From: Collinsella sp.
Lineage (GTDB): Bacteria > Actinomycetota > Coriobacteriia > Coriobacteriales > Coriobacteriaceae
Reading direction: 5' to 3'
Length of the DNA: 64,000 nt
Assembly: GCA_019425015.1 (NCBI GenBank)
Contig: JAHYYJ010000004.1
Coordinates: 119,616-183,615, forward strand
Shown: one piece after another, positions 53,745-61,959 of the stretch
How the letters are laid out: each line of letters opens with the position of its first letter
Position numbering within the stretch: the stretch's first letter is position 1
Position numbers and translations under genes: made by a program
Notes under the pieces: generated by a model
Databases searched by the model: none
Told to the model about the DNA's origin: nothing
Seen by the model: only the letters and a program-made list of their open reading frames with translations

Positions 53745-54539
53745 ATGTTTGAATTAAACGCAAAGCAGGAGATGGCGCTATCTATTGTTTGGATGCGCCA
53801 AGACCAACTTCCGCTTGATCTGACAGACTTGGAAATCACGAAGCATCTCTTGGCGCTTCGCGATAGCGGAATGATATCTATGCAAACCGATATGTCCAAT
53901 ACAATGGCATATGTTGAAGCATTGCGCCCTTCTGGACGCGAGCACTATAGTCGAACGCGCCAAGCCAGAAGAAGATTCAAGCGTATAAGCGATGGCGCAG
54001 ACGAGCTTCTCAATATATTGTGCTGCGACGATAATGCTAAAGCTCATCAGGGGCCTTCATATGTAAGAAATCGAGTCGAAGATTATCGTGAATTGTCTCG
54101 CAATAGCCTATTGCGAGTTAAATGGTCAAGCAATATCCCTTATTTAGTTTCAATTACCGACGACGGGTGGAATTACTTCGAAGGATGGTTTCTGGACCAG
54201 GAGGTTCCAATGAATATCAATGTAAACCCCGTATTCACCAATAACGTCTCAAATAATCCGAGCAGCTCTTCAACTTCAGCGTCCTCATCTACTTCCTCGT
54301 CGACTATGAATTCAACTAATGCCATTCAGATGGTGCTTAAACTTGAACTAAGTGATGAAGACAGGAATGTCGCCCTGAGCGCAATCGCTGATCTAGATAA
54401 ATCCTCAAAAAGGGATGATAAGAAGGACTTTCTCGAAAAGATTGAAAAGCTTTCGGCTATCGCAAAGAACGTTGGCCCATTAGCGTCAATTGTCATTCCG
54501 TTGATTGAAGCAGCCGTAAAACAATTTCTTGGGAATTAA
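53745..54539 (+). CDS. Unknown protein: winged-helix-like start, Ser linker, helical end
   Basis: 264 residues. Residues 1-60 look like a winged-helix fold (DLEITKHLLALRDSGMISM), 60-155 are basic and Arg-rich, 165-200 form an Asn/Ser linker (VNPVFTNNVSNNPSSSS), and the last 60 residues form two or three helices ending in a hydrophobic stretch (IAKNVGPLASIVIPLIEAAV). Linkers of this kind often join a sensor to a self-associating or membrane-active tail in defence proteins, but no family is recognised. ATG at 53745. Confidence 0.6.
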   Translation: MFELNAKQEMALSIVWMRQDQLPLDLTDLEITKHLLALRDSGMISMQTDMSNTMAYVEALRPSGREHYSRTRQARRRFKRISDGADELLNILCCDDNAKAHQGPSYVRNRVEDYRELSRNSLLRVKWSSNIPYLVSITDDGWNYFEGWFLDQEVPMNINVNPVFTNNVSNNPSSSSTSASSSTSSSTMNSTNAIQMVLKLELSDEDRNVALSAIADLDKSSKRDDKKDFLEKIEKLSAIAKNVGPLASIVIPLIEAAVKQFLGN

Positions 54540-54597
54540 GAGTGGGTCTAAGTAGAACAACCATTCGTTACCGCGTATCGGGCTAAACTGGGACTGC

Positions 54598-55050
54598 CCC
54601 AGCTTCGGCTACTGCCTGCCCAAGGACACCAAGCAGCTGCTGGCGAACTACAAGGACGTTCCCCAGAACCTGATCGAGGCCATCGTGGAGGCCAACCGCA
54701 CCCGCAAGGACTTCGTCGCCGACGAGGTGCTGCAGATGGTGTGGGACCGCGTCTACGAGGGCAAGCCGAAGCCGGTCGTGGGCGTCTACCGCCTGACGAT
54801 GAAGTCCAACTCCGACAACTTCCGCGCGAGCTCCATCCAGGGCGTCATGAAGCGCGTGAAGGCCAAGGGCGTGCCCGTGGTGGTCTACGAGCCCACACTG
54901 GACGCGCCGGAGTTCTTCGGGTCCGAGGTCACGCACGACCTGGAGGCCTTCAAGGCCGGCTGCGACGTGATCGTCGCGAACCGCTGGAGCGACGAGCTCG
55001 CGGACGTGGCGGACAAGGTGTACACGAGGGATCTGTTTAAGCGGGACTAG
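54598..55050 (+). pseudogene. ugd: 3' end of UDP-glucose 6-dehydrogenase (copy 1)
   Basis: 151 codons in one frame: PSFGYCLPKDTKQLLANY, then QNLIEAIVEANRTRKDF, MKSNSDNFRASSIQGVMKR and SDELADVADKVYTRDLF. This is the C-terminal third of UDP-glucose dehydrogenase, with its catalytic Cys, but the first two thirds are missing. Compared with the family, three codons (GlyGlyTyr/Ser) are deleted just before the Cys. It starts at the same codon as copy 2 and carries its own terminator. GC-rich against AT-rich surroundings. Confidence 0.9.
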
Positions 55051-55097
55051 GGGAGAGGCGGGCTGCACTCCATCGGCTGACGACATTTCACCGTCTC

Positions 55098-55140
55098 AAG
55101 GGAGGATTGTATCGGACACATCGATACAACCCTCCCTTTT
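55098..55140 (+). terminator. Terminator after ugd copy 1
   Basis: 17-bp stem with one mismatch (AAGGGAGGATTGTATCG and CGATACAACCCTCCCTT), 7-base loop, then TT. Confidence 0.92.
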
Positions 55141-55352
55141 GTATTTAGAAGAAGCAAATACGTTATTACGCAAATAATTAGCTTCGGCTGATTATTTGCG
55201 TTCAACTGATAACATCTAATAATCGAGACCTTCTATCTAATATTTTTTAGCACTCAACCAACATCGATTTATGTTTCATTATTTATGACTGGCTATTAGT
55301 CGATCAGATAATTTGTTGATGGACAATTACCGTGCAGAGCTTGGAGTTAATT

Positions 55353-57020
55353 ATGCAGATGCCTTACGTCAGCCAGATTACATTAAATACAGGAGATTCA
55401 ATCTCTTTAAGCCCTGATTCAATTCTTGTTTTTGTTGGCCCAAATAATGTTGGCAAAAGTCAAGCTATTCGAGATATCTACGCATTGGCTTCTGGTAACG
55501 CCAATGGCATTTTGGTAAATAGTGAGCTGATAGAAAAACCCGATTTCGATGATGTTGATTTGTTTATGAAGCAGTATGCTGTTCGCAATTCGGGGCAACC
55601 TTTATTTCATGGTCTTCATTTTCAAATTTATGGTTTTGATTACAAGGAATATCCGAGCCATCTATCGCCAAAGGATTCGCTGCCTGATGGGTTTCGAGAA
55701 GCCTATTTCGCGTTTCTCAATACTGAGGACCGTTTGGCTGTTTGCAATCCTGCAGCCCAGATTGAACGAGCTGCACCAGCTGAAAATCTGATTCATGTTC
55801 TTACTCGCGATGATGACTTTAGAACCAAAGTGTCCAATGCCTTTAGAGAGGCCTTTGAAACCGACGTTATGCCCCATTATGCAAACGGTGCGAGCATACC
55901 GTTGTGCTTGGGTGACGACATTCATTCTTTTGAGGCTGAAAGCTCATTTGAAATTTACGAACAATTGAACAGGTATTTGGATCGATATCCAAAAGCCCAT
56001 CTGCAAGGTGATGGCATTAAGAGCTATTTGGGAATCCTCTTATATCTATATTATGGACAGTATTCAACTCTATTTATTGACGAGCCAGAATCTTATCTCC
56101 ATCCTCCTCAAGCCTTTCAAATGGGAAGAACTCTTGGAAACTCAACTGATAAACAGCTGTTCATTACAACTCATAGCAAAGAATTGCTGAACGGCTTGCT
56201 TCAAACTAGCTCAAATCGTTTGAAAATTATCAGAGTTGAAAGACACGGAAAATCAAATAAGTTTGCCCAAATAATACCTGACGATCTCAACATCCTGAAT
56301 ACAACAACGTTTCTCAAGTACAGCGACGTCGTGGATTCATTGTTTCACACGAAAACCGTGCTATGCGAAAGTGATAGTGATTGCAAATTTTATGAGGCCA
56401 TGCTGGATAAGGCTTCTGACCGTCATGGAGCAACTGCTTCTACTCTCCTATTGCCCGTGGGAGGGAAGTCCCGTTTTAAGGACTATCTAAAGCTCCTAAG
56501 ACGGCTTTCGATTGAACCGACAATAATTCCTGACGCCGACATACTAAATGATCCAGGCTTGTTGAAAGCCCTTTTACCTGAATGTGGTGGAGCCTGGGAT
56601 GATATTAAGAATGAATGGAGCAATCTTGATGAGACTTTAAAGGCAGATTGCAGAGACGTTACCTGTGTTTCAGCTAGAGCGGAAATCAATGCATTGTTCG
56701 ATGAATGCAAATCGCAGGTTGTCACTTCTAAACTTCGCGGCAAAATAATGGCAATCTTGGCAACAGATTCTGCTTGGAGTCCGGTTAATAATTATGGAAA
56801 GGTCGCTTTTAAGGGAGATTCACGACATAGTTACGACATTATCGAGAAATATCTCACTGACAGAAATATATATCCCGTTCCCGTAGGTGAACTTGAGAAT
56901 TTCATCCCTGACGTTAGCTCACATGGACCAGACTGGGTAAATCTTATCTTCGAAAAATATCCTGATCTCGATGACCCGGTCTATTCCGATGCAGCAAATT
57001 TCGTTTCAACTTGGGCCTAA
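55353..57020 (+). CDS. OLD-like ATPase-TOPRIM nuclease (defence candidate)
   Basis: 555 residues from the ATG at 55353 (TTGGAG 6 bases upstream). Residues 29-36 are Walker A GPNNVGKS; LFIDEPESYLHPPQ (about 240) is the ABC-type Walker B with D-loop, followed by FITTHSKELL (H-loop). The C-terminal part has TOPRIM-like VLCESDSDCKFYEA (about 337) and PDADIL (about 394), then VPVGELENF. This is the layout of overcoming-lysogenization-defect nucleases and of GajA or PARIS-type proteins, all anti-phage. No partner gene is adjacent, so it may act alone. AT-rich, lying exactly between two ugd remnants. Confidence 0.82.
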   Translation: MQMPYVSQITLNTGDSISLSPDSILVFVGPNNVGKSQAIRDIYALASGNANGILVNSELIEKPDFDDVDLFMKQYAVRNSGQPLFHGLHFQIYGFDYKEYPSHLSPKDSLPDGFREAYFAFLNTEDRLAVCNPAAQIERAAPAENLIHVLTRDDDFRTKVSNAFREAFETDVMPHYANGASIPLCLGDDIHSFEAESSFEIYEQLNRYLDRYPKAHLQGDGIKSYLGILLYLYYGQYSTLFIDEPESYLHPPQAFQMGRTLGNSTDKQLFITTHSKELLNGLLQTSSNRLKIIRVERHGKSNKFAQIIPDDLNILNTTTFLKYSDVVDSLFHTKTVLCESDSDCKFYEAMLDKASDRHGATASTLLLPVGGKSRFKDYLKLLRRLSIEPTIIPDADILNDPGLLKALLPECGGAWDDIKNEWSNLDETLKADCRDVTCVSARAEINALFDECKSQVVTSKLRGKIMAILATDSAWSPVNNYGKVAFKGDSRHSYDIIEKYLTDRNIYPVPVGELENFIPDVSSHGPDWVNLIFEKYPDLDDPVYSDAANFVSTWA

Positions 57021-57073
57021 TTAACTGTTGCGTTTTACAACCGAGCTGTTGATTCGGACGCACCTTCGCCTCT

Positions 57074-57560
57074 CCCAGCTTCGGCTACGGCGGCAGCTGC
57101 CTGGCCAAGGACACCAAGCAGCTGCCTGGCCAAGGACACCAAGCAGCTGCCGGCCAGCTACAGGGACGTGCCGCAGAACCTGATCGAGGCCATCGTGGAG
57201 GCCAACCGCACCCGCAAGGACTTCGTCGCCGGCGAGGTGCTGCAGATGGTGTGGGACCGCGCGTACGAGGGTAAGGAGAAGCCGGTCGTGGGCGTCTACC
57301 GCCTGACGATGAGGTCCAACTCCGACAACTTCCGTGCGAGCTCCATCCAGGGCGTCATGAAGCGCGTGAAGGCCAAGGGCGTGCCCGTTGTGGTCTACGA
57401 GCCCACGCTGGACGCGCCGGAGTTCTTCGGCTCCGAGGTGACCCACGACCTGGAGGCCTTCAAGGCCGGCTGCGACGTGATCGTCGCCAACCGCTGGAGC
57501 GATGAGCTCGCGGACGTGGCGGACAAGGTGTACACGCGGGATTTGTTTAAGCGGGATTAG
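57074..57560 (+). pseudogene. ugd: 3' end of UDP-glucose 6-dehydrogenase (copy 2)
   Basis: Same part of ugd as copy 1, with high identity: PSFGYGGSCLAKDTKQL, then after a 25-bp tandem duplication (57097-57121 repeated at 57122-57146) that shifts the frame, the rest to KVYTRDLFKRD. Without the duplication it would be 153 codons plus stop. Begins at the same CCCAGCTTCGGCTAC as copy 1. Dead as an enzyme. Confidence 0.9.
57097..57146 (+). repeat. 25-bp tandem duplication in ugd copy 2
   Basis: Two exact 25-bp units beginning CTGCCTGGCCAAGG; 25 is not a multiple of three, so the frame is lost. Confidence 0.95.
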
Positions 57561-57616
57561 GGAAGAGGGCGGAACCAGGCTGATCCGCTTCAATCATTCG
57601 CTATTTTAACCGCGTC

Positions 57617-57660
57617 GAGGGCGGGGGTGTTCGGCATTAGCCGATACACCCCCGCCCTTC
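57617..57660 (+). terminator. Terminator after ugd copy 2
   Basis: Long stem AGGGCGGGGGTGT...ACACCCCCGCCCTT with one bulge. Its sequence is unlike the terminator of copy 1. Confidence 0.9.
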
Positions 57661-57685
57661 ATTGTTCTTCGCAGGTAAAATTCGC

Positions 57686-58267
57686 CTAATTCGAGCGATC
57701 GCTCAACGTGATTCGTGCCTTGAAACCGGCTCCATATTCTCCCGCCCGTGCCTGGTCATCCAACTTGAAGCCGATGTTATACAGCTTCCCCGACTTCGTC
57801 TTCCGAACCAGGCCATGCTCCAACATGAATGCGACAACGCGGCGATGTGCTTCGACGTCGTCCAAGTTCAGGTAGAAGCAGGCGACGCCTCTGCCGTTCT
57901 CGATAACGGACTCGAATGAGCTGTGCTTGCATTCCGCGACGACCATTCCGAGGGCCGCCTTGCGGCAGACTTCCTCCGCGAACTCGATATCGTTGAAGTA
58001 GAACATCCATTTCCCGCACCTGCTCTCGTCTAGCGCAGGTGCCAGCTCGGTGTCGATGTAGAACGAACACCATGGGTTGTCCACCCTGACGATTCGGCCG
58101 TCTTCGCTCAGCATCGTCTTCTCTTCCATCCATGCCTCATATGGTTTGAGGGTGCTTTCGTAGTACGCGATTGTTCTCGGAGAGCACCCCTCGACTTCCT
58201 TGTCGGTAAGGAAGAGACCGAGTAGACTCGAGTTGCTGGGCACGCTGCTTTCGGCATGGCTACACAT
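57686..58267 (-). CDS. Chimera: integrase N-terminal scrap plus unknown domain
   Basis: 193 residues from the ATG at 58267. Residues about 8-50 (NSSLLGLFLTDKEVEGCSP, RTIAYYESTLKPYEAW) are the SAM-like N-terminal domain of tyrosine recombinases often found beside hsdS genes. From about residue 60 a different domain follows (WCSFYIDTELAP, GKWMFYFND, GVACFYLNLDDVEAHRRV, LYNIGFKLDDQARAGEYG), not an integrase catalytic domain; no catalytic Tyr is present. The second part may be a gene of its own starting at 58114. The frame extends upstream to 58516, but that part is antisense to hsdS. Confidence 0.6.
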   Translation of the reverse strand: MCSHAESSVPSNSSLLGLFLTDKEVEGCSPRTIAYYESTLKPYEAWMEEKTMLSEDGRIVRVDNPWCSFYIDTELAPALDESRCGKWMFYFNDIEFAEEVCRKAALGMVVAECKHSSFESVIENGRGVACFYLNLDDVEAHRRVVAFMLEHGLVRKTKSGKLYNIGFKLDDQARAGEYGAGFKARITLSDRSN

Positions 58268-58383
58268 AGTGCTTTCGAGCACTGCTTTTAAGATTGCTTT
58301 ATCTGCAGATAGTCTAGAACCGGCTACATCTGTGTTAGAACCATATTGATCATCGCTTCCACCGGGGGCTCCTTTCCCCTTGG

Positions 58384-59115
58384 TTCGATGGAAACAATTC
58401 TGAAGTGCAGGCCTATGTTCCGGTAAATGATTATTTAGCTGAACTCGGAGAAGCCCTTTTTGCTCAAACAATTGAAGAGAACAAGCGAGAAAATCATTAC
58501 CGTTCAGTCGAGTCATTCTGCGAAGTCAAGGGCGGTTAGAGGCTCCCTAAAGGTTCAGAGCTAATTGCAGAGGCAAACTCTCATCCATATATTCGAGTCC
58601 GCGACTTAAACAACGCTTCTGTTCTCTTACTCACTTCGGAAATGCTATATATCGACGATGAAACACGATCTAATATTTCGCGCTACGTTGTCAACACTGG
58701 CGATCTAATTGTTTCCGTTGTCGGAACGATTGGCCTTACGGCGTATATCGGAAAAACGCTCGATGAGGCAAACCTCACAGAGAATTGCAACAAACTTACT
58801 TCGTTTAAAGGCGACTTTGCGGCGTGGTCGTATTTCTTTCTTCGTAGCTCAATGGGCATGGAAGCTATTAGGCTTGGAACTGTTGGTGCCGTTCAGACCA
58901 AGCTTGCATTAAAAAACATTAAGTCGATGAACGTCCCGTTTGCTCCAGCTTGTGCAATAGAAAGAACGACTTCGACGCTCAATGGTATTCTTGAGCTCAT
59001 ATAGGCTAATATACTCAAGTCGTAGGCTCTTGGCGAACTGCGTGACGCATTGCTTCCCAAACTCATGTAGGGCGAAATCGACGTCTCTCAGTTTGGCGCT
59101 GTTCGGATGGATTAG
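58384..59115 (+). pseudogene. hsdS: Type I restriction specificity subunit (hsdS) remnant
   Basis: One continuous frame encodes HsdS-like sequence: NDYLAELGEALFAQTIEEN, the target-recognition start RLPKGSELIAEANSHPYIRV, RDLNNASVL, GDLIVSVVGTIG, and the end ALGELRDALLPKLM then GEIDVSQ. The 5' part is missing. The frame is broken only by amber codons, at 58537, 59002, 59023, 59068 and 59113 (the last may be the natural end). It looks like a silent or dead hsdS half-gene of an inverting type I locus whose integrase is also in pieces. No hsdM or hsdR is in the window. Confidence 0.8.
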
Positions 59116-59144
59116 GTATAGAGCGCTATGGCAGGGGGGCGAAG

Positions 59145-59996
59145 ATGATGATTGTTGTAAATGAATCGGCTGCTGCTTCATATCTATACCTAATGGGATT
59201 AACCATAGACGAAGAGCTGCCGCTTACGCAACACCTCTCTCTATTGCCGGCCACGTGCAAGGCCTCGCCGGACGACATGATAAATTCTGTGATGAAATAT
59301 GGCAGCGGAGATGAGACCGATTTAGGTGTCTTGATTGCCGTCCTTAGGAAAACTACAGCTCAGTTGCGCGTTGTTGGAGAGGGCAAAGAGCTTGCAGTTC
59401 GAGTTTGGAATGCCCAATCTGCAATAGTTCTATTGTCCGCGCTTTTGAATTGCGAATTGTATTGGCATGTTCAGAGCGATTCGCGGACAGAAGATTTTTC
59501 GCCATGCTCGGCAATCAATGTTGTTCTTTCTACAAGGTTGTTCATTCCAAGAAAATTGAAAGTGATCAACGATTCAGAGAAGCAGTGGATAAGACAGCAT
59601 TATCGGGACGCATGGGAACTGTTTGATAAAAACACGCGATTTGAGACCGCGGTGAATTCCTTGTGGAGCTACAAGCAATCGCTTCGACCTTCAGTTCAAA
59701 TGGCGATTATATGGGCTGGGATTGAGTCATTGTTTGGAGTCCGGAGCGAACTTGTTTTTCGTGTCAGTACTCTCGCAGCTTTGTTTCTTGGAGGAGGCAA
59801 GCAAAAACAGCAAGAAATAAAGAAACTATATAGAGCAAGGTCAGAAGCCGTTCATGAGGGAAAACAACCTTCTGAGTCTTGTGTTTCCGATTCTGCAAAA
59901 TTATTGCAAGCGCTAATCTTGGAATGCGTCGAACGGGGCTGTTTACCAAATGAGGACGGTTTGCTTTTCGGATTCGAAGAAGGATCGGCTAAATAA
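59145..59996 (+). CDS. HEPN-domain protein (ApeA-like C-terminus)
   Basis: 283 residues, ATG after GGGGGG. C-terminal half has LRPSVQMAIIWAGIESLFG followed by KIYRARSEAVHEGK-like text (KKLYRARSEAVHEGK), the R-x4-H HEPN motif found in ApeA-type and related anti-phage RNases. The N-terminal half has no recognised fold. Its end runs into the helicase fragment that follows. Probably an RNA-cutting defence effector; it has no obvious partner. Confidence 0.7.
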   Translation: MMIVVNESAAASYLYLMGLTIDEELPLTQHLSLLPATCKASPDDMINSVMKYGSGDETDLGVLIAVLRKTTAQLRVVGEGKELAVRVWNAQSAIVLLSALLNCELYWHVQSDSRTEDFSPCSAINVVLSTRLFIPRKLKVINDSEKQWIRQHYRDAWELFDKNTRFETAVNSLWSYKQSLRPSVQMAIIWAGIESLFGVRSELVFRVSTLAALFLGGGKQKQQEIKKLYRARSEAVHEGKQPSESCVSDSAKLLQALILECVERGCLPNEDGLLFGFEEGSAK

Positions 59997-60498
59997 TCAT
60001 TTATCGCCCTACGAGTATTTGCAGATGAGACACCGATGCGTTTCAGTTGCATTGCATAGACAAGATAACGAAAAAGCAGCAAATCAAGAATGGCGATTCG
60101 CAAACATGGTTTATCCGGAGTTTTCACCAACCGCATCTTTGCGCGCCGCCTCAAATGAAACCCATAATGGAGTTTGGGCCATTCCAGAGTCACTTGCGCA
60201 AAGGTATTGCGAGTTTTTGGATCCAGTGATTTTGAGACGTAGCGTCGCCACTCAGACCGCGAACGCTTCATCGATCTGCAACTTCGGCAAAGCAAAGGGC
60301 CGAACATATGACCATGTTTTGATTTATCCAGTTGCCGATATGGCCTCTTGGTTGCAAGATGCCTCGACGGGTCTGAAGCCGCAGACACGCTCCAAGCTCT
60401 ATGTTGCAATTACTAGGGCGAGGTTCAGCGCTGGCTTCGTGGTTGCTGACAATAAAATAAATGAGCTTCCAGACACGCTAAGCGTCTGGAAGCCATAA
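59989..60498 (+). pseudogene. UvrD-family helicase, C-terminal fragment
   Basis: About 169 codons: LSPYEYLQMRHRC at the start, then ICNFGKAKGRTYDHVLIYP (motif V-like) and SKLYVAITRARFSAGFVVAD (motif VI). All ATP-binding N-terminal motifs are missing, so this is the tail of a lost helicase of the kind found as GajB and relatives. It overlaps the end of the HEPN gene by 8 bases. A hairpin at 60466-60492 covers the last codons and may act as terminator. Confidence 0.75.
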
Positions 60499-60963
60499 AT
60501 CAATCACGTGTTTGTTTGTCAGCAAAAGCGGATCCCTACGTGAACCTAAAGACGGCCTTGATCAGCCATCCGTTGAACCTGGAGATGCACTTACCAGTCA
60601 ACTTCATCCATATCACCCCAATCCTCTGAAACAACTCTCATGTCACCCTTCTCTGGCTGCGTCTCGGTTGCGCCCAGCGCCTATTTGGCTACTTCCGCTT
60701 GTATCCTGAGTAATAACCTCCGCTGCTGCAACCAAGGTGGCGAATTGCTGCCTTTGCCATATGGATCTGTATGTAAGTGCTTCGAGGTGATGATGCCGAT
60801 CTCACTTCAATTCATGGACGCATCGAAATAATAGGGCGGAGTCGCTCTCTCGATCCCGCCTCGCAAACCCGAATAGTTCTGACTTTCCCGTTATCCGGAA
60901 CATCTGGGGAAGTTCGCGTCCCAGTCCGGAAAACCCAATGCCTGAAACGACGATGCCAAGGGG
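60499..60963. other. Gap with no recognised gene
   Basis: No frame looks like a gene on either strand. Base composition changes several times, as if pieces of different origin were joined. Confidence 0.4.
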
Positions 60964-61536
60964 TTACTCGGTCAGCTTCTTGCATCCGTGCCAGGTCAAG
61001 GGAAGGGGCAGCCTGTAGAACGAGGTTGGCTCCATAGGGATCTCCTCGAGCCTTCCGTTGCCCCGCCGAACCCATGAAGTTCCGCTTGCGTCGGTGAAAG
61101 CCGTTTCGGGTGCCGTGCGTACTCCCATTCCGTGCCCTTCCGTCGGGAGCCATATGCACCATGCTCCAGGAGGAAGCGTGCCGACGCAGACGCGGTTGGG
61201 ATAAGCGGGGCGGTTATCCTCACCTTTGAAAGAGGGGCCGGCCCCGCTAATCCCGACGCAGGTGACGATTACGTCGTAGACGGGGGACTCGCTTTCGTTT
61301 CGAAGCACGACGAATTGCCAGACGAACCGATTGTCCTCGGGCTGATCAGTTCGGTTTCGATCCCCTTCGTACCATGCCGATATGCGGGATGGCTGATGCC
61401 GCTTGATGTCGTCCTCCCTGTTCTTTTTGCTCTGGTTACTTTGCCAGAGTGCGGCAATCAAGGCCCCCAAGGTAACGAGTCCGATGAATGCTTGGACAAT
61501 CAGATTGGCGATGTCTATATCGATGCCAAAAATCAT
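60964..61536 (-). CDS. Membrane-anchored protein of unknown function
   Basis: 190 residues. N-terminal membrane helix (IVQAFIGLVTLGALIAALW, residues 13-31), a short basic linker, then a soluble beta-rich domain with FVVLRNESESPVYDVIVT and a tail containing AFTDASGTSWVRRGNGRL. Proteins of this build are common in actinobacterial mobile regions; function unknown. The beta domain resembles immunoglobulin-like folds by pattern only. Confidence 0.65.
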   Translation of the reverse strand: MIFGIDIDIANLIVQAFIGLVTLGALIAALWQSNQSKKNREDDIKRHQPSRISAWYEGDRNRTDQPEDNRFVWQFVVLRNESESPVYDVIVTCVGISGAGPSFKGEDNRPAYPNRVCVGTLPPGAWCIWLPTEGHGMGVRTAPETAFTDASGTSWVRRGNGRLEEIPMEPTSFYRLPLPLTWHGCKKLTE

Positions 61537-61630
61537 TGGATGGTCACCGGCTCAGCGTCGTGGGGCGATAATTCTAACTCCGAATAATACGGCTTGATCG
61601 ATGGTCGACGTTACGTAAACGTCAAAATGG

Positions 61631-61665
61631 GTTTGTCTTAACAGCCTTATTTTCTTAAGACAAAC
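61631..61665. repeat. Short inverted repeat
   Basis: Perfect 11-bp arms GTTTGTCTTAA / TTAAGACAAAC with a 13-bp loop in an AT-rich gap; possible operator or terminator. Confidence 0.6.
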
Positions 61666-61890
61666 TTGCCGCAACGCCAATTCAAAGAGTTTGCCGTGAC
61701 GCAGACAGATGCAGTTGGTTACTGAAAAGCGTGGTTATTTGGGCAGGATTCGCTTCAAAACGCCCGTCGATTATTACGATCTAATGCAGCCTGTAGGGTG
61801 GATGTACTTCGATAAGCAGTAGTCGACATGCTCTGGTTTTGAACGAAAAGTCCCAGAGACAATCGATAACGATTCTTCTTTGATGATGCG

Positions 61891-61922
61891 AGCGGCGCTA
61901 CCATTAGCAGCGCCGCTTGTTT
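61891..61922 (+). terminator. Terminator-like hairpin
   Basis: AGCGGCGCT / AGCGCCGCT, 9-base loop, then TGTTTT. Confidence 0.8.
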
Positions 61923-61959
61923 TCCGCTCGCAGATAGATCCCGCCATGTTGACCACCGA

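Larger units (their letters stand above)
61537..61959. other. Gap with two hairpins, no gene seen
   Basis: Contains an 11-bp perfect inverted repeat (GTTTGTCTTAA, 61631-61641 and 61655-61665) and a terminator at 61891-61922. No supported frame. Confidence 0.5.

Noticed and set aside
54685..57560. Two separate intact genes for UDP-glucose dehydrogenase
   Set aside because: Both frames lack the NAD-binding first two thirds of the enzyme, so neither can be functional.
60512..61037. Short plus-strand ORFs between the helicase tail and the membrane-anchored protein
   Set aside because: No ribosome sites, no recognisable sequence, and frames conflict with each other.
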